This document shows positions 1-7,687 of a stretch of 64,000 nt of DNA, in pieces. Position numbers and translations under genes: made by a program. The stretch is taken from positions 62,001 to 126,000 of the forward strand of contig NZ_JACHEF010000007.1 of the NCBI RefSeq assembly GCF_014207355.1, in the 5' to 3' direction. How positions within the stretch are numbered: the first letter of the stretch is position 1; the number at the start of each line of letters is the position of its first letter. Under the pieces are notes generated by a model. The model was given only the letters and a program-made list of their open reading frames with translations. It was not told where the DNA came from and did not search any database. This DNA is from Mesorhizobium sangaii. Lineage in GTDB: Bacteria > Pseudomonadota > Alphaproteobacteria > Rhizobiales > Rhizobiaceae.

Positions 1-142
1 TCAGGAACGAATAGACGAGCACGATCAGCAACGGGCCGGTCGCGGCAAGAAAAATGACCAGCAGTGCTGGCGCTGACAAAAGCCAGCGATCGCGGATATC
101 GCGCCGCTCCGCTGCCTTGGCGACTTCCTCTGCGGTCGCCAT
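1..142 (-). CDS. ABC transporter permease, N-terminal fragment (PotB-like)
   Basis: Only the first 47 codons lie in the window; the gene runs off the left edge. The N-terminus is a short charged cytoplasmic stretch (about 18 residues) followed by a hydrophobic segment, WLLSAPALLVIFLAATGPLL, typical of the first membrane helix of PotB/PotC-type permeases. The ATG lies 3 bases beyond the stop of the PotA-like ATPase on the same strand, so the two are almost certainly co-transcribed parts of one importer. Family is inferred from the helix pattern and the neighbour; substrate cannot be read from this fragment. Confidence 0.8.
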   Translation of the reverse strand, partial: MATAEEVAKAAERRDIRDRWLLSAPALLVIFLAATGPLLIVLVYSFL

Positions 143-144
143 CG

Positions 145-1245
145 TCAGTCCTTCAAGACCTGAGCGGCGTCGCCGCCAATCAGGATGCCGACCTTGCCGC
201 CCTGGACGATACCGTCGCCGGTGCCGCGGCTGTTCTGGCGCCGCACGATGAAGGGCTCGCCATCGGCGAGGCGCAGATGGAAATGCGTGTCGGTACCGAG
301 ATAGACGATGTTTTCGACCGTGCCCGACAGCGAAGCGCTGGGGCTTGCGGCGCTCAACTGCGCATGTTCGGGGCGCACGACGATGGTAACCTTGCCCTTG
401 GGGACCAGGCCCTCCGGCAGCGAGGCCGGTATTTCCGTGCCCGACGACAGTTTTACCGTCGCCCGGCCTGCCGAGACACCAACCACCTCGGCCTTGAGGA
501 AGTTCGACTCGCCGATGAAATCGGCGACGAAGCGTTCCGACGGCCGGTCGTAGATGTCGCGCGGCGAGCCGACCTGCAGGATCTTGCCCGACGACATCAC
601 CGCGATGCGGTCCGACATCGTCAGCGCTTCCTCCTGGTCGTGGGTGACGAAGATGAAGGTGATGCCGGTCTCGTGCTGCAGCCGCTTCAGTTCGATCTGC
701 ATTTCCTTGCGCAGCTTGTAGTCGAGCGCCGACAAGGGCTCGTCGAGCAGCAGCACCTTCGGCTGTGGTGCGAGCGCCCTGGCCAGCGCCACACGCTGCT
801 GCTGGCCGCCGGAGATCTGGCTGGTGCGGCGCGCGCTGAGCGCTTCCATCTTGACCAGCTTCAACATCGCGTCGACGCGCGCCTTGATCTCGGCCTTCGG
901 CTTGCCCAGCATCTCCAGGCCAAAGCCGATATTCTCGGCCACCGTCATGTGCGGAAACAGCGCATAGGACTGGAAGACGGTGTTGACCGGCCGCTTGAAG
1001 GGCGGCAGCGGCGCGATATCCTGACCGTAGAGCAGGATTTCGCCGGCGGTTGGAAAGTCGAAGCCGGCAATCAGCCGCAGCAACGTCGTCTTTCCGCAGC
1101 CCGACGGGCCGAGCAGCGTAAAGAACTCATTCTCACGGATGGATACTGAGACCGTGTCGAGGGCAGCGACTTGGCCCTCTCCTGATCCGAAAATTTTGCT
1201 TACTTTGACAACTTCAATTGCATTCCGATCCGGTTTGTCCGGCAC
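145..1245 (-). CDS. potA: ABC transporter ATP-binding protein, spermidine/putrescine type (PotA-like)
   Basis: A 366-residue ATPase that would energise an inner-membrane importer. Visible motifs are Walker A GPSGCGKT (residues 46-53), the Q-loop around FQSYALFPHM (91-100), the ABC signature ISGGQQQ (144-150) and Walker B VLLLDEP (164-170). A C-terminal stretch of about 120 residues has the look of the TOBE regulatory domain found in PotA and FbpC. Length and signature are standard for the spermidine/putrescine/iron/2-aminoethylphosphonate group. The permease follows immediately downstream. A polyamine or related amine substrate is suggested by the acetylpolyamine deacetylase about 2.7 kb away, but that is inference; PotA-like ATPases serve several substrates. 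Confidence 0.85.
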   Translation of the reverse strand: MPDKPDRNAIEVVKVSKIFGSGEGQVAALDTVSVSIRENEFFTLLGPSGCGKTTLLRLIAGFDFPTAGEILLYGQDIAPLPPFKRPVNTVFQSYALFPHMTVAENIGFGLEMLGKPKAEIKARVDAMLKLVKMEALSARRTSQISGGQQQRVALARALAPQPKVLLLDEPLSALDYKLRKEMQIELKRLQHETGITFIFVTHDQEEALTMSDRIAVMSSGKILQVGSPRDIYDRPSERFVADFIGESNFLKAEVVGVSAGRATVKLSSGTEIPASLPEGLVPKGKVTIVVRPEHAQLSAASPSASLSGTVENIVYLGTDTHFHLRLADGEPFIVRRQNSRGTGDGIVQGGKVGILIGGDAAQVLKD

Positions 1246-1384
1246 GATTACGCCTCACTGTTGACCCCGCTCTTGCTGGCGGAATTTTCCCCTGTTCGAT
1301 GTGAACACAAGGCCGGTATGTTGGCAAGCCCGGCACTGAATCACAGTTCAATTCGTAATTTGGCTAGCAAGCCTCATGCCACTG

Positions 1385-3064
1385 TCAGGTCTGATAGGTG
1401 ATCTTGCCGCCACAGATCGTCGTTACCGGATGCACCTTGTGCAAAGCCTCAGGCGCGGTCGCCTCGATATCGGCCGAGAGCACCACCAGATCCGCCATAT
1501 AGCCGGGTTTTATCGCGCCCTTGCGATGCTCGGCGAATTCGGCATAGGCCCCTTCGACGGTGTAGCCGGCTAGGGATTCATGCAGCGACAAACTCTGGTC
1601 CGGGTCGCCGTCCGCCCACGGTTTGCGCAACACTGCCGCCTGGATGCCCAGGAGCGGATCGATCGGCGACACCGGCCAGTCCGACGCGAAGACGACGCGC
1701 GCGCCGGCATCCTTCAAGGTCCGCCAGGCATAGCTCAACGGCCAGCGGGCCGGCCCGATGCGCGATACGGTCGGCTCCAGCGGAAAATCCATGGCGCCAG
1801 GGGGGTGCGGCGGCTGCATGGAGGCAATGACGCCGAGTTCGGCGAAACGCGGAACGTCGGTCGTGGTGGTGACCTCGATGTGCTCGATCCGGTGGCGGCT
1901 GTCGCGCTTGCCATTGGCCTTCTGCGCCGCTTCGTAGCCGTCGAGCACCGCGCGCACGGCGCCGTCGCCGATCGAATGCACGGCGATCTGCAGCCCGCGT
2001 TTGTCGACGGCGACAGCCAGGTCGATGAATTGTTGCGGCGTGAACAGCGGCTCGCCCACCCAGTCCGGACGGTCGGCGTAGGGCTCGACCATGACCGCTG
2101 TCCAGGAATCCAGCACCCCGTCGTAGAACACCTTGACCATGCCCGATGACAGCCACTCGCTGTTGTAGCGCTCGGCCATGTCGGACGCCTTGTCGAGCAT
2201 GTCGAGCGTCATGAAATTCTTGTAGTGGAACGGTATCTGCACACGGCAGGGCAGCCCTTCCTCGGCTTCGATCTCGGCCAGCAGCTCAAGCTGATAGAGA
2301 TTGCCGTCCATGTTCTGGATCGAGGTGATGCCATGGCGCGCACACCAGGCAAGCCCGCGCCGCATGATATCGCGGTCGGCGGCCCGCTCGGTCGCGGTCG
2401 GCATCGGGTCCGGCTCGCCGCCGGTGGCCAGGCCCAGCCGCACCCGGCTTTCGCCGGCAAGGTCAAGCACCGGACCGAAGGCTTCGCCCTCGCGCAATTC
2501 GCCGCCAGCCAGGCCATCGTCGCCCATAACGATCTCGTTGCCCGGACCGAGCGTGCGCCCATGCAGGATCCCGGCCATTTCCAGCGCCTTGGTGTTGGCC
2601 CACATGGTGTGGTGATCGGGCGCGGCCATGCAGAAGGGGCGATCGGGCAAAATGGCGTCGAGATGGTGGCGTGTCACCCGCTCACTGCCGAGCACCGTGT
2701 AGTCGACGCCCTGCCCGACCAGCATTTTCGCATCCGGCTGGGTAGGCGCATAGGAGCGGATCGCCTTCTGCAGCGCCTCGAACCCATGAATACCGGTGAG
2801 CTGGAGGTGGGCAAGCTCAGCCCCGCCTGAAAACAGATGCATATGGGCTTCGATGAAGCCCGGGATCACTGAACCGCCCTTGGCGTCGATGATCTTGGTG
2901 GCCGGTCCCTTGAGCTCTTCGATGGAGACGCGGCTGCCCATTGCGATGATGGCGCCGTCCTTGACGGCAACAGCTTCGGTGGCGGGATTGTCATCGTCCA
3001 TGGTCAGCACACGACCATTGATGACGATCAGATCAGCACTATGACCCGCACCCGTGACAGACAT
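1385..3064 (-). CDS. Amidohydrolase, YtcJ-like (Amidohydro_3)
   Basis: A 559-residue metal-dependent hydrolase of the YtcJ-like branch of the amidohydrolase superfamily, which cleaves amide bonds in exo-enzyme fashion; its substrate is unknown. The metal-binding HMH pair is at residues 74-76 (IEAHMHL). Further landmarks are AVHSIGDGAV, the RIEHIEV motif and SDWPVSP near the C-terminus, all in family order. The open frame extends upstream to 3115, but the ATG at 3064 is preceded by GCGGAG and gives the usual start MSVTGAG, so I chose it. It is divergent from the TetR gene and upstream of the ABC genes on the same strand, and may act on imported amides or N-acyl compounds. Confidence 0.85.
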   Translation of the reverse strand: MSVTGAGHSADLIVINGRVLTMDDDNPATEAVAVKDGAIIAMGSRVSIEELKGPATKIIDAKGGSVIPGFIEAHMHLFSGGAELAHLQLTGIHGFEALQKAIRSYAPTQPDAKMLVGQGVDYTVLGSERVTRHHLDAILPDRPFCMAAPDHHTMWANTKALEMAGILHGRTLGPGNEIVMGDDGLAGGELREGEAFGPVLDLAGESRVRLGLATGGEPDPMPTATERAADRDIMRRGLAWCARHGITSIQNMDGNLYQLELLAEIEAEEGLPCRVQIPFHYKNFMTLDMLDKASDMAERYNSEWLSSGMVKVFYDGVLDSWTAVMVEPYADRPDWVGEPLFTPQQFIDLAVAVDKRGLQIAVHSIGDGAVRAVLDGYEAAQKANGKRDSRHRIEHIEVTTTTDVPRFAELGVIASMQPPHPPGAMDFPLEPTVSRIGPARWPLSYAWRTLKDAGARVVFASDWPVSPIDPLLGIQAAVLRKPWADGDPDQSLSLHESLAGYTVEGAYAEFAEHRKGAIKPGYMADLVVLSADIEATAPEALHKVHPVTTICGGKITYQT

Positions 3065-3236
3065 CGCGACTCCGCGCTTTTGACGACTGACTGAGGCCGA
3101 CAACCCTGTGCCCACGACCGCCAGCCCACCGGAGCGGCGCTACGGGACAAAAAATGATGCCAGCATGCTGTCTTCGAAATTCCCCTTGTTATCCCTGAAG
3201 ACAGCGTGGATAAAGAATGCGACTAATTATTCGCGT

Positions 3237-3265
3237 TTGTCAACATGCGGAATTTGGCATGTATT
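3237..3265 (+). promoter_or_regulatory. Candidate sigma-70 promoter with embedded operator for the TetR gene
   Basis: TTGTCA (3237-3242), a 17-base spacer and TGTATT (3260-3265) fit a promoter. The spacer and -10 region contain an inverted repeat, ACATGC (3243-3248) and GCATGT (3257-3262), separated by 8 bases, which is typical placement for an autoregulatory TetR operator. It lies in the divergent gap between the amidohydrolase and the TetR gene. If correct, the ATG codons at 3217 and 3259 cannot be used, which supports the GTG start at 3322. Confidence 0.5.
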
Positions 3266-3321
3266 GTGGACAACACCCTGCGCATGTGTTGGGACCGGGC
3301 GGGGAACGGGGACATCAGGCA

Positions 3322-3975
3322 GTGAAGCGCAGTCTCGACCGCAAAACCAGGATAGCGCTCGAACCGCGCAAGCAGCCGCGCCAACAACGGTCGAGCAAGG
3401 TGGTCGACCGGATTCTCGACGCGGCGCTGATCCTGACGCGGGAGCAAGGAACCAAGACGCCGACGACGCTCGCCATTGCGCAGCGCGCAGGCCTGTCGGT
3501 CGGTTCGGTCTACCAATACTTCCCCAACAAGGAAGCCATTCTTCTGGACCTCGCCCGGCGCTGGCTGTCCTCCTTTCCCGAAGTGATCGAGAAGCGCATC
3601 AAGGTCCCCCGGCCCACCAACCGCGAAGAATTCCGGCGCGAAGTGCGCAAGCTCTTTATCGACACGTCCAGTATCTATCTCGAGAACGCGACCCTGATGC
3701 CGGTGATCGAGGCCATTTCAGGCAATGCCGATCTCAGGCCTATCCAGGACGAATATGACGAGCAGATCATCGCGCTTTACGCCGCCTGGCTGCGGCATGT
3801 GAATCCTGCTCTCGAAGACAAGATCGCCAAACGACTCGGCCTTGTGATGATGGAGGTCGGGCACGCCTGCCGGCTGGTCGGACTGAAGAGGGATCGCAGG
3901 ACATACAACCTCATCGAGGACGATGTGGAAACCATGTGGCTCGCTCTGGTGAGCCCCTATCTCAACCTTGACTGA
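3322..3975 (+). CDS. TetR/AcrR-family transcriptional regulator
   Basis: A 217-residue regulator when started at GTG 3322; the frame is open back to 3217. The N-terminal helix-turn-helix covers about residues 47-70, with the characteristic AGLSVGSVYQYFPNK signature. The rest is the variable ligand-binding, dimerisation domain. The GTG was preferred because a good promoter with an operator-like repeat lies at 3237-3265, upstream of it and overlapping the earlier ATG codons. It sits 23 bases before the acetylpolyamine deacetylase gene on the same strand and diverges from the amidohydrolase, so it probably controls both. The ligand may be an acetylated amine; this is inference. Confidence 0.85.
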   Translation: MKRSLDRKTRIALEPRKQPRQQRSSKVVDRILDAALILTREQGTKTPTTLAIAQRAGLSVGSVYQYFPNKEAILLDLARRWLSSFPEVIEKRIKVPRPTNREEFRREVRKLFIDTSSIYLENATLMPVIEAISGNADLRPIQDEYDEQIIALYAAWLRHVNPALEDKIAKRLGLVMMEVGHACRLVGLKRDRRTYNLIEDDVETMWLALVSPYLNLD

Positions 3976-3998
3976 TTTCGCATTTCGAGAGGAATTTC

Positions 3999-5030
3999 AT
4001 GAAGACTGTCTATTCGCCGCTTCATGCTGGCCATGCCGGCCAGATGGAACTGGTCACCGCCGCCATCGTGCCGGGTTTCGAAATGCCCTCGCGGGCCGAA
4101 TTCATCAAAGCGCGGGTCGAAAGCGAGAAGCTGGGTCCGATCGTCCTGCCGCTCGAGCACGATCTTGCCGCCGCCAAGCGGATCCACAAGGCCGACTACA
4201 TCGACTTCCTGCCGACGGTCTGGCCGCAATGGGTAGACGCCGGTTTCAAGGGCTCGGCGATGCCCTTCACATGGCCGACGCGCGGCCTGCGCGGCGACGT
4301 GCCGCCAAAGCGCATCGACGCACTGCTCGGTTACTATTCCTTCGATGCCGGCGCTACCTTCGTCGAAGGCACATGGGCCGCGATCAAGTCGTCTTATGAC
4401 GTGGCGCTGACCGCCGCCGGCCTGGTCAAGGGCGGCGAGGCATCCGCCTTCGCGCTCTGCCGCCCGCCCGGCCATCATGCGGGAGCCGGATTCATGGGCG
4501 GCTATTGCTTCATCAACAACGCCGCCGTCGCCACGCAATGGTTCCTCGACCAGGGCGCCAGCCGTGTGTCCATCCTCGATGTCGACTACCACCATGGCAA
4601 CGGCACGCAGGAGATCTTCTATGACCGCGCCGACGTGCAGGTCCTCAATCTGCATGGCGATCCGATGGACGAATATCCCTTTTTCCTCGGCCATGCCGAC
4701 GAACGTGGTTCAGGCGCAGGCGAAGGCTTCAACATCAACTATCCGATGCCCTTCGGCACCGGCTGGGACGCCTGGAATGCCTCGCTTGAGGATGCCTGCG
4801 CCAGGCTTGCCGCCTACGCGCCGGACGTCGTCGTCGTCTCGCTCGGCGTCGACACTTTCGAGAAGGACCCGATCAGCCAGTTCAAGCTGAAGACATCCGA
4901 TTATCCCAAGATCGGCCGCCGCATCGCAAGGCTCGGCCTGCCGACGCTGTTCGTCATGGAAGGCGGCTATGCCGTCGAGGAGATCGGCGTCAACGCCGTC
5001 GGCGTGCTGACCGGTTTTGAAGGCAGGTAA
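3999..5030 (+). CDS. Acetylpolyamine amidohydrolase / histone deacetylase-family protein
   Basis: A 343-residue zinc hydrolase of the arginase-deacetylase fold. It keeps the whole catalytic set: the paired histidines in RPPGHHAG (159-160), zinc ligands Asp196 and His198 in DVDYHHGNGTQ, Asp285 in SLGVDT, and the transition-state tyrosine Tyr324 in EGGY. This spacing is within one residue of the acetylpolyamine amidohydrolase of Mycoplana ramosa, which removes acetyl groups from N-acetylputrescine and related amines. Length also agrees. The TetR gene directly precedes it, and a PotA-like transporter lies nearby, so uptake and deacetylation of acetylpolyamines is a reasonable reading. A broader class II HDAC-like activity is possible. 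Confidence 0.88.
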   Translation: MKTVYSPLHAGHAGQMELVTAAIVPGFEMPSRAEFIKARVESEKLGPIVLPLEHDLAAAKRIHKADYIDFLPTVWPQWVDAGFKGSAMPFTWPTRGLRGDVPPKRIDALLGYYSFDAGATFVEGTWAAIKSSYDVALTAAGLVKGGEASAFALCRPPGHHAGAGFMGGYCFINNAAVATQWFLDQGASRVSILDVDYHHGNGTQEIFYDRADVQVLNLHGDPMDEYPFFLGHADERGSGAGEGFNINYPMPFGTGWDAWNASLEDACARLAAYAPDVVVVSLGVDTFEKDPISQFKLKTSDYPKIGRRIARLGLPTLFVMEGGYAVEEIGVNAVGVLTGFEGR

Positions 5031-5076
5031 ATGCCTGTCGCCCAAAGCGTCAGCGATTTTGGGGCAACGACAGGCA
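5031..5076. repeat. Rhizobial intergenic palindrome, copy 1
   Basis: Directly after the deacetylase stop. Outer arms TGCCTGTCG (5032-5040) and CGACAGGCA (5068-5076) are perfect complements, with an inner CCCAAA (5041-5046) and TTTGGG (5058-5063). Related copies occur at 8480-8526 and, inverted, at 55204-55250. It lies between two convergent genes and could also end transcription. Confidence 0.7.
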
Positions 5077-5122
5077 GAAGCAAAACGAGCGACAGGGCGG
5101 CGTTGCTGCCCGGTTCTTGCGA

Positions 5123-6316
5123 TCAGGTCGCGGTGCCGGTGCTCGGCACGACCGCCGGTGCGGCCGCCTTGCGTGAGCGGCCTAAATAGTAGACCGCCGC
5201 CGCCGCGATGACACCGGCGGCCAGGATGCCCGCCGCCAGAACCGGCCGATACCAGAACCAGGCGATCGCGATCGTCGTCGTGCCGACCAGGATCGCCAGG
5301 AAGAAGGCGATGATGCCGGTTCCCATCCGCGCCATGCTGCCAAGGAACGGAATGACGTCGAGGATCACCCCGATCGGGCTGAGGAACAGGGCAAAGCCGA
5401 TCGTCAGCAACAGCAGGCCGGCAGCGCGCAGCAGCCAGGTGATCAGCGTGTTTGCGCTGACCGCTTCGGCAAACATCTTGTCGGCCGGGACAGTGCCGGT
5501 GTCGACCATCAGCAATTCGTCGCCTGCCACCGTCTGGTAGGGTTCGAACCGGCTGCCGGCCTGGCGCGCCACGATGCTGACCACGCCGAGCGGCGCCAGT
5601 TCGTAGCCGATGCGGTAGTCGCCCAGCGCCGGTGTCGTCGTGTCGGCACCGAGATAGATCTTGCCGTCGACGATGTTGAATGGCCTGGTGCCGGTATAGG
5701 CGGCCTTGATCGCGGCTGACTGATTGGCCGACAGCGAATAGTCCTTGTCACCCTCGATACGATCGAGCACCGGCTGATCGAGCGTGAAAGCACTGAGCTT
5801 GCCTTCCGGGATCTGGAAGGTCCGGCTGTGGATCGCCATCGGCGGATTCTGGTGGCCGTCCGGCTTCTTGAAATCCGACGAGTCGATCTGGCTGTCGTCC
5901 CACACCTTCGAATAGCTGTAGGTGGTGACCGTCTCCTCGCCGCCACCAAGCTTCTTGGTGGTCTCGGATTTGGACTCTTCCTTCCACTGGTACATCTCGA
6001 CGTCGCGCGACAGACGCAACCCTTGCGCTGCGATACCGAAGTCCGGATCGGACAAACCGCTGTCCGCCGTCACCGGCCCGCTGACATGCACCAGCTTGCC
6101 GTCATTGGCGTTGTCGACGCTGTCGGCGCTGACAGAGACCACGGTGCCAGCCCCTTCAGCGAGCGAGCGTGCCGTCTGCACAGCGCGGCCCTCGTTCCAG
6201 AACAGGCCGATCACCATCAGCACGATCAAAAGCAGGCCGAAGATGACACCACCGACCGCGCGCTTGATCCGCCCGAACCACGAGACGGATGTAACTTCCC
6301 GAAATGAATCGCTCAT
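5123..6316 (-). CDS. TMEM43-family membrane protein
   Basis: A 397-residue protein matching the TMEM43 (LUMA) family, which occurs in animals and scattered bacteria and has no settled bacterial function. It has one membrane helix near residues 20-40, a large extracytoplasmic domain of about 250 residues with the family-type SRTFQIPEGKLSAF region, and a C-terminal cluster of about four hydrophobic helices. The ATG at 6316 has a strong GGGGGA ribosome site 5 bases upstream, so it was chosen over 6343. It is convergent with the deacetylase gene and shows no link to the flagellar genes beyond proximity. Confidence 0.82.
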   Translation of the reverse strand: MSDSFREVTSVSWFGRIKRAVGGVIFGLLLIVLMVIGLFWNEGRAVQTARSLAEGAGTVVSVSADSVDNANDGKLVHVSGPVTADSGLSDPDFGIAAQGLRLSRDVEMYQWKEESKSETTKKLGGGEETVTTYSYSKVWDDSQIDSSDFKKPDGHQNPPMAIHSRTFQIPEGKLSAFTLDQPVLDRIEGDKDYSLSANQSAAIKAAYTGTRPFNIVDGKIYLGADTTTPALGDYRIGYELAPLGVVSIVARQAGSRFEPYQTVAGDELLMVDTGTVPADKMFAEAVSANTLITWLLRAAGLLLLTIGFALFLSPIGVILDVIPFLGSMARMGTGIIAFFLAILVGTTTIAIAWFWYRPVLAAGILAAGVIAAAAVYYLGRSRKAAAPAVVPSTGTAT

Positions 6317-6379
6317 TGTTTCCCCCGAAACCAACAGTGCCAAGATTTGCGCGCGGCCGGCGGCCGCGCATTGAACCGA

Positions 6380-6469
6380 TCAATCGGCGTGGATTTGCGC
6401 GGGGGCTGCCGCCCACGCACCGTTCAAGACCGCAAGCACCACCGTGAACGCCAGGAAAACCCGCTTCAT
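6380..6469 (-). CDS. Possible 29-residue secreted or membrane peptide
   Basis: A short reading frame, ATG at 6469 and TGA at 6380-6382, encodes a peptide that starts MKRVFLAFTVVLAVLNGAWA and ends in a short Ala/Pro/Gln tail. It resembles an isolated signal peptide. A purine-rich GGGGG stretch lies about 6 bases before the ATG. It is upstream of the TMEM43 gene on the same strand (63 bases between stop and next start), so it could be a leader peptide or a small membrane protein. I do not recognise a family, and chance cannot be excluded at this length. Confidence 0.35.
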   Translation of the reverse strand: MKRVFLAFTVVLAVLNGAWAAAPAQIHAD

Positions 6470-6976
6470 GATCGACCCCCATGCCGATGGCCGCGAACAG
6501 AGCGCTGCCCATCTTGCCCAGTCCGACCGAAGGGATGCCCATCCCTGCCGGTCGTCGAAAACCTATCGGAATCGATTCGCCCTCGATACGGGAACTTAGC
6601 AACAACGTCCGGCTTTTTCGTGTCGGCGTTTCCGTGACCCAAGGGCGATAAAAGGGCTTGGGAGCCCGCCTCTGAGTCGCATGCGAGCCCATCGGATTCG
6701 ATTTTGTCAAATCGCGTTTGATGTCAGATTCAACTGCGGATAGATTAGACCCGAATCAGCCGGTCCTTGGGGGGCGCGGCAACCACCCAAAGTCTCTTGT
6801 TCCGGAGTTTTCCGGCACCAGACGCGGACGGCTTCGCGTTCCCTGAATGGATTCGGATCTGGTTGGCGCAGCCCTGCGCCAAGCGTGTGTCTTCGTCAAA
6901 GTAATGCGTATTCGGGTTCGGCGGCTGGCATCCAGCATCCGGACAGCAGAAACGATTCCGGCCAAAAGCAACAAGA
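6470..6976. other. Intergenic region upstream of visN
   Basis: About 500 bases with no supported protein gene. The longer frames on both strands are out of phase with any recognisable protein. It should hold the divergent promoters for the small peptide/TMEM43 genes and for visN. The only strong structured element I see is the 20-bp dyad at 6863-6882, described separately. Confidence 0.5.
6863..6882. promoter_or_regulatory. 20-bp dyad upstream of visN, candidate LuxR-type operator
   Basis: TTGGCGCAG (6863-6871), CC, CTGCGCCAA (6874-6882): a perfect inverted repeat centred about 105 bases before the visN ATG. Total length equals that of classical LuxR-type binding sites. VisN and VisR are LuxR-type proteins, so autoregulation is possible but unproven. 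Confidence 0.45.
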
Positions 6977-7687
6977 ATGAGCAGTCCCGCCGCGCTTCTT
7001 CAATCCGATACATTGGGCTCGCGCCTGACGTCGCGCGGTGATCTCACAAGCTTTTTCATGCAGCTGACCGCCGAGATCGGCGCCGACAGCTACATGCTGG
7101 TTGCCATCGTCCACGACCAGGACCGCAACGATGCGCGCATCGTTTCGTCCAACTGGATTTTCGACGCCATCGAGTTGATCGGCAAGCGGCTGATCGCCGG
7201 GCTTGCACAAGGCGCGCTCACCGTCGCCCCCGGCATCCGACCGAGACCGCTGGTGGCATCGCAGGCGCCCGATACAGACGGGTTGATCACCGGCGAGGAG
7301 GCCCGCCTTCTCGATGTGCTCGGTCATGCCGAGGTCTATTCACTCAAGCTGAATGTCGGCCGTCAGCGCCTGTTCGCTCTGTTCTCGGCAGCGACCGCCG
7401 GCAGCATCGACCAGCCGGCGCTGATGAGGGCGCAGCTGAAATGCTGCTACGCGCTTTCGCACATCCCGCAGCTCATTGCCGCCGCCGCCATGCAGGATCC
7501 GCTGTCGGACCGCGAACGCGAATGCCTGTTCTGGGTCTCCGAAGGCAAGACCACCGACGAGGTCGCCGTCATCCTTGGCGTCTCCTCCAACACCGTCAAC
7601 AGCTACATCACCCACGCCATCCAGAAATTCGCGGCCAGCAACCGCGCGATGGCCATCGCCACGGCGATCAGGAGCGGCATCATTTGA
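6977..7687 (+). CDS. visN: LuxR-family flagellar master regulator VisN
   Basis: A 236-residue regulator. The N-terminal two thirds is a putative ligand-binding domain; residues 174-236 form a LuxR-type helix-turn-helix (DPLSDRERECLFWVSEGKTT and a following VSSNTVNSYITHAIQKF recognition helix). VisR, a second LuxR protein, overlaps its stop codon. In Sinorhizobium meliloti the two act as a heteromeric global activator of flagellar, motility and chemotaxis genes through Rem, and the position at one end of the flagellar cluster matches. The ligand is unknown. A 20-bp dyad lies in the upstream gap. Confidence 0.92.
   Translation: MSSPAALLQSDTLGSRLTSRGDLTSFFMQLTAEIGADSYMLVAIVHDQDRNDARIVSSNWIFDAIELIGKRLIAGLAQGALTVAPGIRPRPLVASQAPDTDGLITGEEARLLDVLGHAEVYSLKLNVGRQRLFALFSAATAGSIDQPALMRAQLKCCYALSHIPQLIAAAAMQDPLSDRERECLFWVSEGKTTDEVAVILGVSSNTVNSYITHAIQKFAASNRAMAIATAIRSGII

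Noticed and set aside
7441..7683. Upstream extension of visR
   Set aside because: Lies inside visN in another frame; the TTG at 7684 with AGGAG explains the start better.
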